Shown one piece after another: positions 18,905 through 28,937 of a stretch of DNA of 64,000 bases (position 1 is its first letter; each line of letters begins with the position of its first letter). The translations under genes and the position numbers were made by a program. The stretch comes from Rothia terrae. Its GTDB lineage: Bacteria; Actinomycetota; Actinomycetes; Actinomycetales; Micrococcaceae. The DNA lies in assembly GCF_012396615.1 (NCBI RefSeq), contig NZ_JAAXPV010000008.1, positions 55,082-119,081 on the forward strand, written 5' to 3'. A model generated the notes under the pieces. That model worked only from the letters and a program-made list of their open reading frames with translations, made no database searches and had not been told where the DNA came from.

Positions 18905-18935
18905 GACTTAGCCACCTAGATTAGATGTACTTGCA

Positions 18936-18977
18936 AAGGATGCGGGCGGATAGTGAAAACTATCCGCCCGCATCCTT
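18936..18977. terminator. Bidirectional terminator between convergent genes
   Basis: A perfect 19-bp stem with GAAA tetraloop: AAGGATGCGGGCGGATAGT (18936-18954) and its complement (18959-18977). It serves the plus-strand AztD-like gene and the minus-strand trpS operon ending at 19004. Confidence 0.88.
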
Positions 18978-19003
18978 ATATCTACAGGGCAGACGCATGA
19001 GGT

Positions 19004-19579
19004 CTAAAGGTCGATAGAACCGATGCCCCGCCACATCTGACCATCAAATTCATAGACGCGAAGCGTATCAATCTCAAAATGTTTGAGGCGCTCAGGAATC
19101 TGCGCAAAATGCTCTAAAGACCGCAGGATAACGTTTTCAGGAACATGCTGGGCAAGGGTGATATGAGGGTGATAGTCAAAAGGAGATGCGCTAGCGCCCG
19201 CCGCGTGCTCACTGATTGCATTTAACCGAATGAGCTCGTCAGCGCCTTCATCAATCGTCAGATAGCTCACCGCGGTAATGGGCGAGAAGGACGCGGGTTC
19301 CCCTACCGTCACGGGAATGGATCCGGTGCCGCTGAGAGCGTTTCGCAGGCTTTCAAAAACATTGCCCATGTTATCGGGTTCCGGTGAGACCAGAACCGTG
19401 ATGTGAACACTACCGGAATCATCGATCTCGGGCTGAGCATCGCGCCAAGCAAGCACATAGTGCGCGAGTTCGTCGGGCACTTTGGCCAGAATACTCACGT
19501 AACGTTGCTGTGCTAACAGGGTAGGCGAAACAGGTACTGACTGTGTTTCGTCAGCATTCAGCTCCGAAGAAGACGTCAT
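19004..19579 (-). CDS. 2H phosphoesterase (2'-5' RNA ligase family)
   Basis: 191 residues of the LigT/ThpR-like 2H superfamily, which hydrolyse or form 2',5'- and cyclic phosphodiester bonds in RNA or nucleotides; the substrate here is unknown. The two H-x-T/S-x signatures are HITVLV (about residue 60) and HITLAQ (about residue 144), one per symmetric lobe. It begins two bases after the trpS stop and is probably co-transcribed with it. A TAAACT six bases before the ATG overlaps the end of trpS and may be coincidence. No signal peptide. Confidence 0.85.
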   Translation of the reverse strand: MTSSSELNADETQSVPVSPTLLAQQRYVSILAKVPDELAHYVLAWRDAQPEIDDSGSVHITVLVSPEPDNMGNVFESLRNALSGTGSIPVTVGEPASFSPITAVSYLTIDEGADELIRLNAISEHAAGASASPFDYHPHITLAQHVPENVILRSLEHFAQIPERLKHFEIDTLRVYEFDGQMWRGIGSIDL

Positions 19580-19581
19580 AA

Positions 19582-20658
<1,077 letters not shown>

Positions 20659-20704
20659 TCACTCACGATATTTGTGTGGTTCTACCGAATGCGGCGGTAC
20701 GCTT

Positions 20705-21166
20705 TTAGGCTTTACCGGCGGCTTCTTTGACCATGCTCATGCCGTTTTGCGCGGTCACATCAATGGTGTCAAGCGCACGAGAAATCATGGCAGGTGACTC
20801 AGAGTCGTTCTTTTCGATTTCCTCTTTAATAACTTTGGACTGAACCAGCACAATCTGGAAGCTGTGCGCAAGCTTGTCATCAAGCATCGCGTCTTCTTCT
20901 TCTAGGAACTGGCGCATGCGAGCAGCATTCTGATCCTGTTGAACGTTCAAAGAGCGCGTCACGGTCATCGCAAGGTACACAGCAACACCCAGCCAGCCAG
21001 CGATTACAGCCGTCAAAATCCAGCCAAGCACCGATACTTCGTTGGCAGAAGTAATAATCGCCCAGATGAGCAGTATGACGAGGATAGCCATACCAATGCC
21101 AGCACCAATCAGTGCTTTTTTGGTGCCGGGGCTGTTTTCGGGGGCAGTGCGCTGTGGAATAGACAT
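20705..21166 (-). CDS. Two-helix membrane protein, unknown function
   Basis: 153 residues. Two adjacent hydrophobic helices (about 18-40 and 48-68) follow a short polar N terminus containing PQRTAPENSPGTKKAL; the C-terminal half is an amphipathic alpha-helical cytoplasmic segment with charged heptads and VKEAAGKA at the end. No catalytic motif. The ATG at 21166 has CATAAT seven bases upstream and no clear ribosome site, so it may be leaderless. Its conserved-looking position immediately upstream of trpS suggests co-transcription but not function. Confidence 0.75.
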   Translation of the reverse strand: MSIPQRTAPENSPGTKKALIGAGIGMAILVILLIWAIITSANEVSVLGWILTAVIAGWLGVAVYLAMTVTRSLNVQQDQNAARMRQFLEEEDAMLDDKLAHSFQIVLVQSKVIKEEIEKNDSESPAMISRALDTIDVTAQNGMSMVKEAAGKA

Positions 21167-21200
21167 GGCTTCTATTATGTCAAAGAACTATGGGACGCGC

Positions 21201-21274
21201 GAAGTTGTGGTTGAGGCAGTGGGCAACAAGGCACCCTTTGGGCACGTTAAGGATTCCTTGTTGCCCTCAACTTC
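21201..21274. repeat. Long imperfect hairpin
   Basis: GGGCAACAAGG (21221-21231) pairs with CCTTGTTGCCC (21256-21266), and outside it GAAGTTG (21201-21207) pairs with CAACTTC (21268-21274). It would form an extended stem in RNA or a cruciform in DNA. It is in the upstream region of the small membrane-protein gene. Confidence 0.6.
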
Positions 21275-21310
21275 CCTTAAACGCCAGCCCCGAGCCAGTC
21301 GAAGGCAACA
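21270..21310 (-). repeat. Dispersed intergenic repeat, copy C
   Basis: On the minus strand it reads ACTGGCTCGGGGCTGGCG then TTTAAGGGAAGTTGAG, matching copy B (44580-44616) at about 24 of 26 positions and copy A (39893-39920) more loosely. It is flanked by TGTTGCC and GGCAACA, which can pair around the core. Confidence 0.6.
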
Positions 21311-21425
21311 TTAAGCATTCTCTTTAGCAGTATTAACTTCCAGCCAACTGGTGCCAATACGGCTTCGCCCTTCGGCATCAGCCTCCCCCAATAAACCGCG
21401 TCCTCAAACCTCGACCTAAACCGCT

Positions 21426-21449
21426 GAGATCCTGATTAATCAGGATCTC
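21426..21449. repeat. Perfect 24-bp palindrome
   Basis: GAGATCCTGATT is followed directly by its exact complement AATCAGGATCTC. Flanking CGC and GCG extend the symmetry with one wobble pair. There is no T run, so it is not a standard terminator. Confidence 0.7.
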
Positions 21450-21526
21450 GGCGTAAGTAGGATACGAGTTAGATGTTGGCTCCCGCATCCATGACTAAGC
21501 AGAATTTCTCTCAGTAGAGCCGGCAC

Positions 21527-21564
21527 AAAAAATCCCGCACAGATTATCTGTGCGGGATTTTCTT
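21527..21564 (-). terminator. Terminator of glyA-folD
   Basis: AAATCCCGCACAG and CTGTGCGGGATTT form a 13-bp stem with a 5-base ATTAT loop, with T-rich flanks on both sides, 14 bases past the folD stop. Confidence 0.85.
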
Positions 21565-21577
21565 ATGACGCTAGAGA

Positions 21578-22456
21578 CTATGCGGCGTGACGTTCAGCGG
21601 TTTCCACCACGTTGACCAGCAGCATTGCGCGGGTCATCGGGCCAACGCCACCGGGGTTCGGTGAAACCCATGATGCTTTTTCAGCGGCTTCGGGGCTGAT
21701 GTCGCCGGTGAGCTTCTTCTTGCCGGTTTCGGGGTCTTCAATGCGTGAGACTCCGACGTCCAGCAGAATTGCGCCGTCCTTGACCATGTCAGCTTTGACG
21801 ATGTGCGGCTGACCAACAGCCGCCACGATAATGTCAGCTTCGCGGAGCGCCCCTGCAACGTCCTTGGTGCCGGTGTGCACCAGGGTGGGGGTGGCATTCA
21901 CGTTCTTGCGAGTGAGCAAGAGACCCAGCGGGCGACCCACGGTGACACCGCGGCCGAACACAGCAACGGTCTTGCCGTTCAGATCTAAGCCGTGGCGTTC
22001 GATGAGTTCGATAACGCCGTTGGGAGTACACGGAAGCGGTGAATCGATTTCGCCGCCAGCGTTGAGCACCAGGCGTCCTAAGTTGGTGGGATGCAGACCG
22101 TCTGCGTCCTTGTCGGGGTCAACCAGCTCAAGGATGCGGTTGGCGTCGATGTGCTTGGGCAAAGGAAGCTGCACGATGTAGCCGGTGCATGCCGGGTCAT
22201 TGTTCAGCTTCTCGATTTCTGCTTCGAGTTCCTCTTGAGTGGTGTTCTCAGGCAGATCAACGCGAATAGAGGCGATGCCTACTTCTGCGCAGTCCTTGTG
22301 CTTACCGCCCACGTAAGAATGCGACGCGGGGTCGTCACCCACGAGAACAGTGCCCAGGCCGGGAGTGATGCCCTTTGCTTTGAGTGCTTCTACACGCTCT
22401 TTCAGCTCTGCTTTGATGGCAGCTGCTGTTGCCTTGCCGTCCAGAATTTCAGCCAT
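21578..22456 (-). CDS. folD: Bifunctional methylenetetrahydrofolate dehydrogenase/cyclohydrolase
   Basis: Interconverts 5,10-methylene-THF and 10-formyl-THF in one-carbon metabolism. 292 residues, standard length. Visible: [15 protein letters not shown] with the catalytic Lys near residue 53, the substrate loop [19 protein letters not shown] and the NADP-binding [14 protein letters not shown], then [14 protein letters not shown] at the C terminus. It begins three bases after the glyA stop, so GlyA supplies methylene-THF and FolD oxidises it, matching demand from purH and purN further on. Confidence 0.97.
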   Translation of the reverse strand: MAEILDGKATAAAIKAELKERVEALKAKGITPGLGTVLVGDDPASHSYVGGKHKDCAEVGIASIRVDLPENTTQEELEAEIEKLNNDPACTGYIVQLPLPKHIDANRILELVDPDKDADGLHPTNLGRLVLNAGGEIDSPLPCTPNGVIELIERHGLDLNGKTVAVFGRGVTVGRPLGLLLTRKNVNATPTLVHTGTKDVAGALREADIIVAAVGQPHIVKADMVKDGAILLDVGVSRIEDPETGKKKLTGDISPEAAEKASWVSPNPGGVGPMTRAMLLVNVVETAERHAA

Positions 22457-22459
22457 AAT

Positions 22460-23737
22460 TTACCACTTCTCGATTCCGTCGTAGAGGGGGAACTTTTCGC
22501 ACAGTGCGGTCACGCGAGCGCGCTGCGCTTCTACGTCAACACCGGGCTTGAGGGTTTCAGCGATGATGTCTGCTACCTCTACGAATGCTGCGGCGTCGAA
22601 TCCGCGGGTTGCGAGCGCGGGAGTACCGATGCGCAGACCTGAGGTGACCATGGGAGGACGCGGGTCGTTGGGGATTGCGTTGCGGTTAACGGTGATACCG
22701 GCTTCGTGTAGCAAATCTTCAGCTTCGCGTCCGTTGAGTTCAGCGTTTGCCAGTGAGACGAGGACCAGGTGCACGTCGGTACCACCGGAAATCAGTTCTA
22801 CGCCGGCATCCAGCACGTCGGGCTGGCTGAGGCGCTCAGCGATGATCTGTGCACCTTCGAGGGTACGCTTCTGGCGGTCCTTGAATTCTTCTGAACCTGC
22901 AATCTTGAAGGCGATTGCCTTACCAGCGATAGCGTGCATGAGCGGGCCACCCTGCTGGCCGGGGAATACTGCTGAGTCAATCTTCTTCTTGAGCTCTTCG
23001 GTGCAGAGAATAAAACCTGAGCGGGGGCCGCCGATGGTCTTGTGCACGGTTGATGAAACAACGTGTGCGTGAGGAACGGGGTTGGGGTGCAGACCTGCAG
23101 CAACGAGACCTGCAAAGTGCGCCATATCAACCCAGAGGTATGCGCCAACTTCGTCTGCGACCTTACGGAATGCTGCGAAATCCAGCTGACGGGTGTACGC
23201 CGACCAGCCAGCAATGATGACCTTGGGCTTCTCAGCCAAAGCGAGCTCGCGAACCTCGTCCATGTCAACGCGTCCGGTCTTCTCGTCAACGCCGTAGGCA
23301 ACAACTTCGTACAGCTTGCCTGATACGTTGAGCTTCATGCCGTGAGTCAGGTGACCGCCGTGAGCCAGTGACAGACCCATGATCTTGTCGCCGGGGGTCA
23401 GCAGTGCGTGCATCACAGCGTTGTTAGCCTGAGCGCCAGCGTGAGGCTGAACGTTGGCGTGCTCAGCACCGAACAGTGCCTTAGCGCGCTCGATTGCCAG
23501 GTTCTCAACGATATCTACGTACTCGCATCCACCGTAGTAACGACGTCCGGGGTAGCCTTCTGCGTACTTGTTCGTCAGTACTGAACCCTGAGCTTCAAGA
23601 ACCGCGCGGGGCGCAAAGTTCTCTGACGCAATCATTTCAAGGGTGTTCTGCTGGCGTCCTTGCTCTAGCGCGATAGCTTCTGCTACTTCGGGATCTACTT
23701 CTGCCAAGGGAAGGTTGGTGACAGAGGAGGTGGTCAT
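22460..23737 (-). CDS. glyA: Serine hydroxymethyltransferase
   Basis: Converts serine and THF to glycine and methylene-THF with PLP. 425 residues from ATG 23737, which follows AAAGGACG; a longer frame reaching upstream includes an Arg-rich, atypical stretch and is rejected. Visible: [13 protein letters not shown] near the N terminus, [13 protein letters not shown], the PLP-binding histidine region [12 protein letters not shown], and the Schiff-base Lys in [12 protein letters not shown] near residue 240. Operon with folD. Upstream repeats of GAGTGCG at 23760-23785 may be an operator. Confidence 0.97.
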   Translation of the reverse strand: MTTSSVTNLPLAEVDPEVAEAIALEQGRQQNTLEMIASENFAPRAVLEAQGSVLTNKYAEGYPGRRYYGGCEYVDIVENLAIERAKALFGAEHANVQPHAGAQANNAVMHALLTPGDKIMGLSLAHGGHLTHGMKLNVSGKLYEVVAYGVDEKTGRVDMDEVRELALAEKPKVIIAGWSAYTRQLDFAAFRKVADEVGAYLWVDMAHFAGLVAAGLHPNPVPHAHVVSSTVHKTIGGPRSGFILCTEELKKKIDSAVFPGQQGGPLMHAIAGKAIAFKIAGSEEFKDRQKRTLEGAQIIAERLSQPDVLDAGVELISGGTDVHLVLVSLANAELNGREAEDLLHEAGITVNRNAIPNDPRPPMVTSGLRIGTPALATRGFDAAAFVEVADIIAETLKPGVDVEAQRARVTALCEKFPLYDGIEKW

Positions 23738-23759
23738 GCAACGTCCTTTTTCTTCTGTG

Positions 23760-23785
23760 GAGTGCGCACTCTCTAGCGGAGTGCG
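23760..23785. promoter_or_regulatory. Repeated GAGTGCG half-sites upstream of glyA
   Basis: A 12-bp palindrome GAGTGCGCACTC (23760-23771) is followed by a further GGAGTGCG half-site (23778-23785). The array lies in the glyA leader 20-50 bases before the start and can also fold into a hairpin. The regulator is unknown. Confidence 0.4.
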
Positions 23786-23911
23786 ACGTGTTCGTTCAGA
23801 CATCATCAAGTTTAGGTTAGTTACACCTGATTATGCAGGGTTTGAAAACGCGTGTGGGCTGTTTTAGAGCATTTTCTAGGGACTAAACGTGGTTGGTGAT
23901 ACAACTTCTTT

Positions 23912-24426
23912 ATGAGCACTCTTGAATTCGATAATTTCTCACCGGAAATCGCTGCCGATGCCTACGTGGCTGATAATGCGCGTTTGATAGGACGCGTGAA
24001 GGTCGATGAAGGTAGCGGCGTTTTCTTTGGTGCTGTTGTACGCGGCTATACGGAGCACATAACGGTGGGGCGCTCCTCAAATATCCAGGATACCGCTGTG
24101 ATTCATGCTGACCCCGGCGAGCCCGCGGTCATTGGTGATCATGTGTCTATTGGGCACGGCGCGGTGGTTCACGGGTGCACTGTTGAAGACGGCTCGCTAA
24201 TCGGTATGAACGCAGCGGTTTTCAATCGCGCTGTGATTGGTGCTGGTTCTTTAGTGGCAGCTGGCGCCGTAGTGCTAGAAGGCAGCATTATCCCCCGCCG
24301 GGATCGCTGGTAGCAGGCGTCCCCGCAAAAGTGCGCAGGCCACTCACCGCTGAAGATCAGGAGGGCATCCGTCACAACGCGGAACGCTACGCCAACATCG
24401 TCCACAAATACCTGCAACTAGGCTGA
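23912..24426 (+). pseudogene. Gamma-carbonic-anhydrase-like gene with frameshift
   Basis: Left-handed beta-helix (hexapeptide) protein of the gamma-CA/YrdA family, a trimeric zinc protein; function in this clade is usually unproven. The first frame gives 133 residues from ATG 23912 with GAVVRGYTEHITVGRSSNIQ, IHADPGEPAVIGDHVSIGHG and VVHGCTVEDGSLIGM, including the zinc histidines. It runs off at a C5 tract (24292-24296) into IPRRDRW and a stop at 24313. One additional C restores IPPGSLVAGVPAKVRRPLTA and the remaining C terminus up to the stop at 24424-24426, about 171 residues. All zinc ligands precede the break, but the C-terminal helix is lost. A sequencing error is possible. There is no ribosome site before the ATG; TACAAC six bases upstream suggests a leaderless start. 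Confidence 0.8.
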
Positions 24427-24606
24427 GTTGCGATAAATACTTATACAAGAACCTCAATATTCATCACACTTACCACTTGTCAGTAATCGATGCTTGATAA
24501 TATTTCACACAGCAACTACTTTTAGTCAGGCTGCAGGCGTCCCCCAATCAGCGCCCCATGCATCATCTCTTGCGTGAACCGGCAAGAAGAAAGCACAAAC
24601 GAACAC

Positions 24607-26301
24607 ATGACAAACACTATGTCGCGACGCGAAGCACTTGATCAGCGACGTAAAAAAGACTTTAGAAAATGGATGGCTACCGGCGGTGCTACAGCAGTAT
24701 TTCTCGGCGGTGGAGTCCTAGCCGTTCATTCTTTCCAGGGCGATCAAAACCCCGAATCAGAAGATGTCTCTACCGAGATTCCCGCAGAATGTTCAACCAG
24801 TCAGCACATCAATGTAGTTGCAACGGGAAAAATTGCCGACATCGTCAAAAAAATTCCTGTAAACGCTGAGGACTGTATTTCTCTCAACGTCAGTGAAAGC
24901 GCATCCGATAAAACTGCCTCTGACATTATCAGCGGAATCAACGTACCTCATATCTGGATTCCGGACTCTTCGACCAGGGCTAACCTCTACCTGGACAACA
25001 AGGCAAAAGTCACGACTGTTTCTGACTCTTTGGCCAACACGCCGGGCGTTATTGTCTCACGCGATTCGAAAGACTTTCAAACATGGTCGGATGTGCTCAA
25101 AGACAGCGAGACCATTGGCATGAGCGACCCCAAAACTGAAAGCGCCGCGTTTTCTTCTCTCGTGTCGGTTGCCGCAGAAGTCAACGAAGATAAGGTGTCG
25201 CGCGATCAGCTCACGACCGGCTCAGCTATTCGCGCGCAAACTATCGGAGTCACCGGTCCGGTTCTATCCCCCACAGACCTTCTCGATAAGGTTGTAGACG
25301 GTGAACACGAAAGCGCTATTGTCACCGAAGCTGACTTCGTGAAATACAAAGATGAGCATCAGGATGCCTCACTGAATGTTGCTGTGCCCAACAGCGGAAC
25401 CACGGAACTCGATTACCCGCTTTTAGTACCTGAAGAAAACGCATCCAACGACACCGTCTCTGTAGCGGCTCAAAAGATTTCGGATTATTTGGGCTCCGAT
25501 GCGGGCCGAAGCGCGTTGGAGTCTGAGGGGCTTCGCACCTCGTCAGGGGAAAAGCTCAGCGATGTCTCTCCCCTTAATCAGCCTCTGGAATTGTCGCAGG
25601 GCGATTCAAAGATGCTCTCAGATTTGTGGAAGTCGTACGTTACGCAGGCTGCTCCCCTGAATGGTCTGGTGGCCATTGATTCTTCAAGTTCGATGAGCCA
25701 ACAGGTTGAGGGCACAGATCAAAGCCGTATGCAGATTACCGCTGATGCTGCTTTGGCGGGTTCTCAGCTTTTCCCGTCGCGTGATTCTTTGGGTATTTGG
25801 GCTTTTGCGCGCGATATCGGTAAGGATGCGACCGGTCAGACCGTTGATTATAAGGAGCTTGTTCCTATTCGCGGTGTTGACGAGGACGTTGATGGTCGTT
25901 CACAGCGTGATCTTGTGCAGGAGGCTATTACCGAACTTGCGGTCTACCCGAATTCTCAGTCTGGTTTGTATGACACGATGCTTGCTGGTTTTCACACTGT
26001 GAAGCAGAATTACAAGCCCGGCGCTACGAATGTGGTCATTATTATGACTGACGGTGTGAATGATGATGAGAATTCCATCGATAAGCAGGAGCTGATTTCA
26101 ACTATTCAGCAGGAGCAGGATCCTAACAATCCGGTGATGTTTTTGCTGATTGGTGTGTCTGATGATGCGGATATGAGTACTTTGCATGAGATCGCACCGC
26201 AAATTGGTGGTGAGGTATTTGAGGCTGAAACGTCTGCTGATATTCAGCGAGTTTTCCAGGACGCTTTTGGTGAAGGACCTCATAAGCAATCGGCTCAGTA
26301 G
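24607..26301 (+). CDS. Solute-binding and VWA domain surface protein
   Basis: 564 residues from ATG 24607 (a GTG 33 bases upstream is possible). A basic N terminus (SRREALDQRRKKDFRKW) precedes one membrane segment (ATGGATAVFLGGGVLAVHSF), so the protein is probably membrane anchored and outside the cell. Residues about 70-340 resemble an extracellular solute-binding fold (INVVATGKIADIVKKI, VPHIWIPDSS, IGMSDPKTESAAFSS). Residues about 355-560 are a von Willebrand A domain with a MIDAS-like DSSSSMS motif (D-x-S-x-S) and IIMTDGVNDDEN. This domain pairing is known in actinobacteria, but its role (adhesion, metal sensing or envelope assembly) is unknown. Monocistronic, followed by the strong terminator at 26388-26436. 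Confidence 0.82.
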   Translation: MTNTMSRREALDQRRKKDFRKWMATGGATAVFLGGGVLAVHSFQGDQNPESEDVSTEIPAECSTSQHINVVATGKIADIVKKIPVNAEDCISLNVSESASDKTASDIISGINVPHIWIPDSSTRANLYLDNKAKVTTVSDSLANTPGVIVSRDSKDFQTWSDVLKDSETIGMSDPKTESAAFSSLVSVAAEVNEDKVSRDQLTTGSAIRAQTIGVTGPVLSPTDLLDKVVDGEHESAIVTEADFVKYKDEHQDASLNVAVPNSGTTELDYPLLVPEENASNDTVSVAAQKISDYLGSDAGRSALESEGLRTSSGEKLSDVSPLNQPLELSQGDSKMLSDLWKSYVTQAAPLNGLVAIDSSSSMSQQVEGTDQSRMQITADAALAGSQLFPSRDSLGIWAFARDIGKDATGQTVDYKELVPIRGVDEDVDGRSQRDLVQEAITELAVYPNSQSGLYDTMLAGFHTVKQNYKPGATNVVIIMTDGVNDDENSIDKQELISTIQQEQDPNNPVMFLLIGVSDDADMSTLHEIAPQIGGEVFEAETSADIQRVFQDAFGEGPHKQSAQ

Positions 26302-26387
26302 ATAGAGGGTTTTTAAGTGACACCTGCGTTTGTGCAGGACTTTAGGCCCTTATGAGTAAACCTCGTGATTAGGTTTTAGCGCAGAAA

Positions 26388-26436
26388 AGCGCCGAGGCCT
26401 TCCGGAGTTGTGTCCGGGGCCTCGGCACTTTTTTAT
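26388..26436 (+). terminator. Terminator of the VWA protein gene
   Basis: AGCGCCGAGGCC pairs with GGCCTCGGCACT, with an inner TCCGGA/TCCGG pairing, followed by TTTTTTAT. A strong intrinsic terminator. Confidence 0.88.
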
Positions 26437-26456
26437 GTATTCGCTACCTTGTGTGA

Positions 26457-26608
26457 GAAGCGACTTAGTGGAAGAAGTGGCGGGCTAGGCAAAGATTTCC
26501 CGAGCGCGCGAGGAACCAAGAAACCTTTGTCTAGAATCGCGCGCCAGCGCGAACGGTGGTCGCCACTTCTACCGCTTGAAGCGAAGCGACTTAGTGGAAG
26601 AAGTGGCG
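26457..26608. repeat. Direct repeat of the purH 3' end enclosing a hairpin-rich segment
   Basis: A 26-bp sequence (26457-26482) is repeated exactly at 26583-26608. The second copy spans the last five codons and the stop of purH plus 8 bases. Between them lie 100 bases with imperfect terminal complementarity: AGAAGTGGCG (26473-26482) to CGCCACTTCT (26561-26570), and inside CTAGGCAAAGATTTC to GAAACCTTTGTCTAG (26485-26534). It looks like a miniature insertion or a duplication at the gene end. No ORF inside. Confidence 0.75.
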
Positions 26609-28201
26609 AGCACCGGTCAAGTACATTGTCACTCCCGCGGCCTTTGCTGCTTCGATGACTTCTTCGTCGCGGATGGAGCCGCCAGGCTGTACGACTGCTC
26701 GTACGCCTGCGTCCAGGAGGACTTGGAGGCCGTCTGCGAAGGGGAAGAAGGCGTCGGATGCTGCTACGGAGCCGCGTGCGCGTTCGTTGCTCTCGCCGCC
26801 GAGGGTGTTGGCGCGTTCTACGGAGAGTTTGCAGGAGTCTACGCGGTTGACTTGGCCCATACCGATGCCTACTGCGGCGCCATCTTCGGCCAGGAGGATG
26901 GCGTTGGACTTTGCTGAGCGTAGTGCACGCCATGCGAAGGAGAGGTCGGCAAGGGTTTTTTCGTCTGCGGCGTCGCCTGCTACGAGCTGCCAGTTTTCGG
27001 GGTTGTCGCCTTCTGCGTGGAGGCGGTCTGCGTCTTGGAAGAGCGCGCCGCCTGATACCTGGCGGTATTCGATGGCTTCGCGTGCGAAACCTTCGGGGAG
27101 GCGCAGGATGCGCAGGTTCTTTTTGGTCTGTAGGATTTCGAGTGCCTCGTCGGTGAAGGACGGTGCGATGATGACTTCGGTGAAGATGCCCTTGACGGTT
27201 TCAGCCATTTTTGCGGTGACTTCGCGGTTGGCTGCGATGACGCCGCCGTATGCTGAGAGAGGGTCGCAGGCGTGTGCTTTAGCGTGTGCGTCTGCGATTG
27301 CGTCGTCGGCGTCTGCTGAACCTACTGCGATACCGCAGGGGTTGTTGTGCTTGATGATGGCAACGGCGGGCTCGTCGAAGTCGTAGGCTGCGCGCAGTGC
27401 CGCGTCGCCGTCAACATAGTTGTTGTAGCTCATTGCCTTGCCGCCGAGCAGCTCTGCCTGTGCGATGCCGGGGGCAGCTGCGGGGTCGACGTAGAGCGCG
27501 CCCTGCTGGTGCGGGTTCTCGCCGTAGCGTAGTGATTCTGAACGCTCGAATGAGAGGCCTGCGAACGGGGGCCAGTAGTTAGCGTCCTCGTCCTTTTCGA
27601 ACTGGGCTGCGGTCCAGGTAGCCACGGCGGTGTCGTACGCTGCGGTGTGGGCGAATGCTGCAGATGCCAGACGGCGACGTTGCGCCAAGTTGAAGCCGCC
27701 AGCCTTGGCAGCGTCCACGACCTCGCCGTACTTGGCGGGGTCAACGACGATAGCTACTGCGTCGTGGTTCTTAGCCGCCGCACGAACCATGGAGGGGCCA
27801 CCAATATCGATCTTTTCGATGATGGCGTCCTGGTCAGCACCGGATGCGACGGTATCGACGAAGGGGTAGAGGTTCACGATGACGAGGTCGAATGCTTCGA
27901 TGTCCATCTCGCGCAGGGTATCAATGTGCTCCTGCTTGCGGCGGTCAGCCAAAATACCTGCGTGAACGCGAGGGTGAAGGGTCTTCACGCGTCCTTCAAG
28001 GCACTCGGGGAAACCGGTGATATCTGAAACTTCGGTAACGGGCACACCGGCTGATGCGATGGTCTGCGCGGTTGAACCGGTAGATACGATAGCAACGCCT
28101 GCTTCGTGCAGTCCCTGCGCCAGCTCTTCAAGGCCGGTTTTATCGTATACAGAAATCAGTGCGCGCTTGAGCGGTACGCGATCGAGCTCAATGAGACTCA
28201 C
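26591..28201 (-). CDS. purH: Bifunctional AICAR transformylase/IMP cyclohydrolase
   Basis: Catalyses the last two steps of de novo purine synthesis, AICAR to FAICAR to IMP. 536 residues: N-terminal cyclohydrolase (about 1-200, [24 protein letters not shown] [24 protein letters not shown]) and C-terminal transformylase ([32 protein letters not shown] at the end). GTG start 28201 follows GGAG. Downstream of purN on the same strand with a 131-base structured gap; perM-purN-purH is the same order as in mycobacteria. Its 3' end is duplicated (26457-26608). Confidence 0.97.
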   Translation of the reverse strand: MSLIELDRVPLKRALISVYDKTGLEELAQGLHEAGVAIVSTGSTAQTIASAGVPVTEVSDITGFPECLEGRVKTLHPRVHAGILADRRKQEHIDTLREMDIEAFDLVIVNLYPFVDTVASGADQDAIIEKIDIGGPSMVRAAAKNHDAVAIVVDPAKYGEVVDAAKAGGFNLAQRRRLASAAFAHTAAYDTAVATWTAAQFEKDEDANYWPPFAGLSFERSESLRYGENPHQQGALYVDPAAAPGIAQAELLGGKAMSYNNYVDGDAALRAAYDFDEPAVAIIKHNNPCGIAVGSADADDAIADAHAKAHACDPLSAYGGVIAANREVTAKMAETVKGIFTEVIIAPSFTDEALEILQTKKNLRILRLPEGFAREAIEYRQVSGGALFQDADRLHAEGDNPENWQLVAGDAADEKTLADLSFAWRALRSAKSNAILLAEDGAAVGIGMGQVNRVDSCKLSVERANTLGGESNERARGSVAASDAFFPFADGLQVLLDAGVRAVVQPGGSIRDEEVIEAAKAAGVTMYLTGARHFFH

Positions 28202-28332
28202 TTATACTCCAATGCTTATGCCCCTCGTTTTGTTGTCTTAGATACGGGGCAGGTGGATGGGTTGTCGTGAGCCGGTTTTAGCCCCGGCCCGTGGCCGACC
28301 TGTCGGTCAAACTTATGGGGCTATTGCTGGGA
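28202..28332. other. Structured spacer between purN and purH
   Basis: Contains TAGCCCC and GGGGCTA (about 28277-28325), an inner CCGAC-CT-GTCGG palindrome and a further GCCCC/GGGGC pairing. The elements could form a processed or attenuating RNA structure between the two purine genes. No known riboswitch consensus was recognised. Confidence 0.35.
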
Positions 28333-28899
28333 CTAGACGGTGGGTACGGGCAGGTTAGCGATGGTCTGCACCAGAAGCTGTCGCTCTTCTACCTTGATGC
28401 GTTCGTGCAGGGTTTCTTCGGTGTCATCGTCGAGAACGGGAACCGCTGCCTGCGCGAGAATGGGGCCGGTATCAACCCCCGAGTCAACAAAGTGAACGGT
28501 GAGGCCGGTAATTTTCACGCCGTGGGCAAGGGCGTCGCGCACACCGTGAGCTCCGGGGAACGACGGCAATAGCGCCGGATGCGTGTTGATAATGCGGTTG
28601 GCAAAACGGTCAACAAGCTGGGCATCGACAATGCGCATAAAGCCTGCAAATATAACGTAGTCAGGTGAGTAGGAGGCAATCTTTTCTTCCAAAGCGCGAT
28701 TCCACTCGGGACGGCTCTCAAAATCTGCCGGGGGTACGATGAAGGTCTCGATGCCCGCTTTTTCAGCGCGCTCAATACCGGTGCAGGGCTTGTCAGCTCC
28801 CACGGCAAGAATCTCAGTGTTGAGAGTTCCTTCTGCTACCGCGTCCATAATGGACTGCAAATTAGTACCCGACCCAGAAACCATGACCACAATACGCAT
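28333..28899 (-). CDS. purN: Phosphoribosylglycinamide formyltransferase
   Basis: Transfers formyl from 10-formyl-THF to GAR in purine synthesis. 188 residues from ATG 28899 (MRIVVMVSGSGTNLQ); an upstream in-frame extension is unlikely. Visible: VSGSGTNLQ phosphate loop, FAGFMRIV, the catalytic INTHPALLPSFPGAHG, and VHFVDSGVDTGPI with the key Asp. No ribosome site; TATTCT lies seven bases upstream (28907-28912), so the mRNA is likely leaderless. Its promoter occupies the same 38-base gap as that of the divergent small membrane-protein gene. Confidence 0.96.
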   Translation of the reverse strand: MRIVVMVSGSGTNLQSIMDAVAEGTLNTEILAVGADKPCTGIERAEKAGIETFIVPPADFESRPEWNRALEEKIASYSPDYVIFAGFMRIVDAQLVDRFANRIINTHPALLPSFPGAHGVRDALAHGVKITGLTVHFVDSGVDTGPILAQAAVPVLDDDTEETLHERIKVEERQLLVQTIANLPVPTV

Positions 28900-28937
28900 G
28901 AACTTAAGAATACATGAGGACGCGGTAAGGTAGGTAT
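28900..28937. promoter_or_regulatory. Overlapping divergent leaderless promoters, purN and membrane protein
   Basis: The 38-base gap contains TATTCT (28907-28912, minus strand, 7 bases from the purN ATG) and TAAGGT (28926-28931, plus strand, 6 bases from the ATG at 28938). Expected -35 regions of each would overlap the -10 of the other, so RNA polymerase could occupy only one at a time. An AGGACGC heptamer (28917-28923) lies at the centre. Confidence 0.45.

Larger units (their letters stand above)
21167..21577. other. Repeat-rich 411-base intergenic region
   Basis: No credible ORF. From left to right: a long imperfect hairpin (21201-21274), a copy of a dispersed repeat (21270-21310), a heptamer GCGTCCT (21398-21404), a 24-bp perfect palindrome (21426-21449) and the folD terminator (21527-21564). 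Nothing else recognised. Confidence 0.7.

Noticed and set aside
23738..23911. Glycine or THF riboswitch before glyA
   Set aside because: Leader is short and shows none of the conserved aptamer sequence; only GAGTGCG repeats seen.
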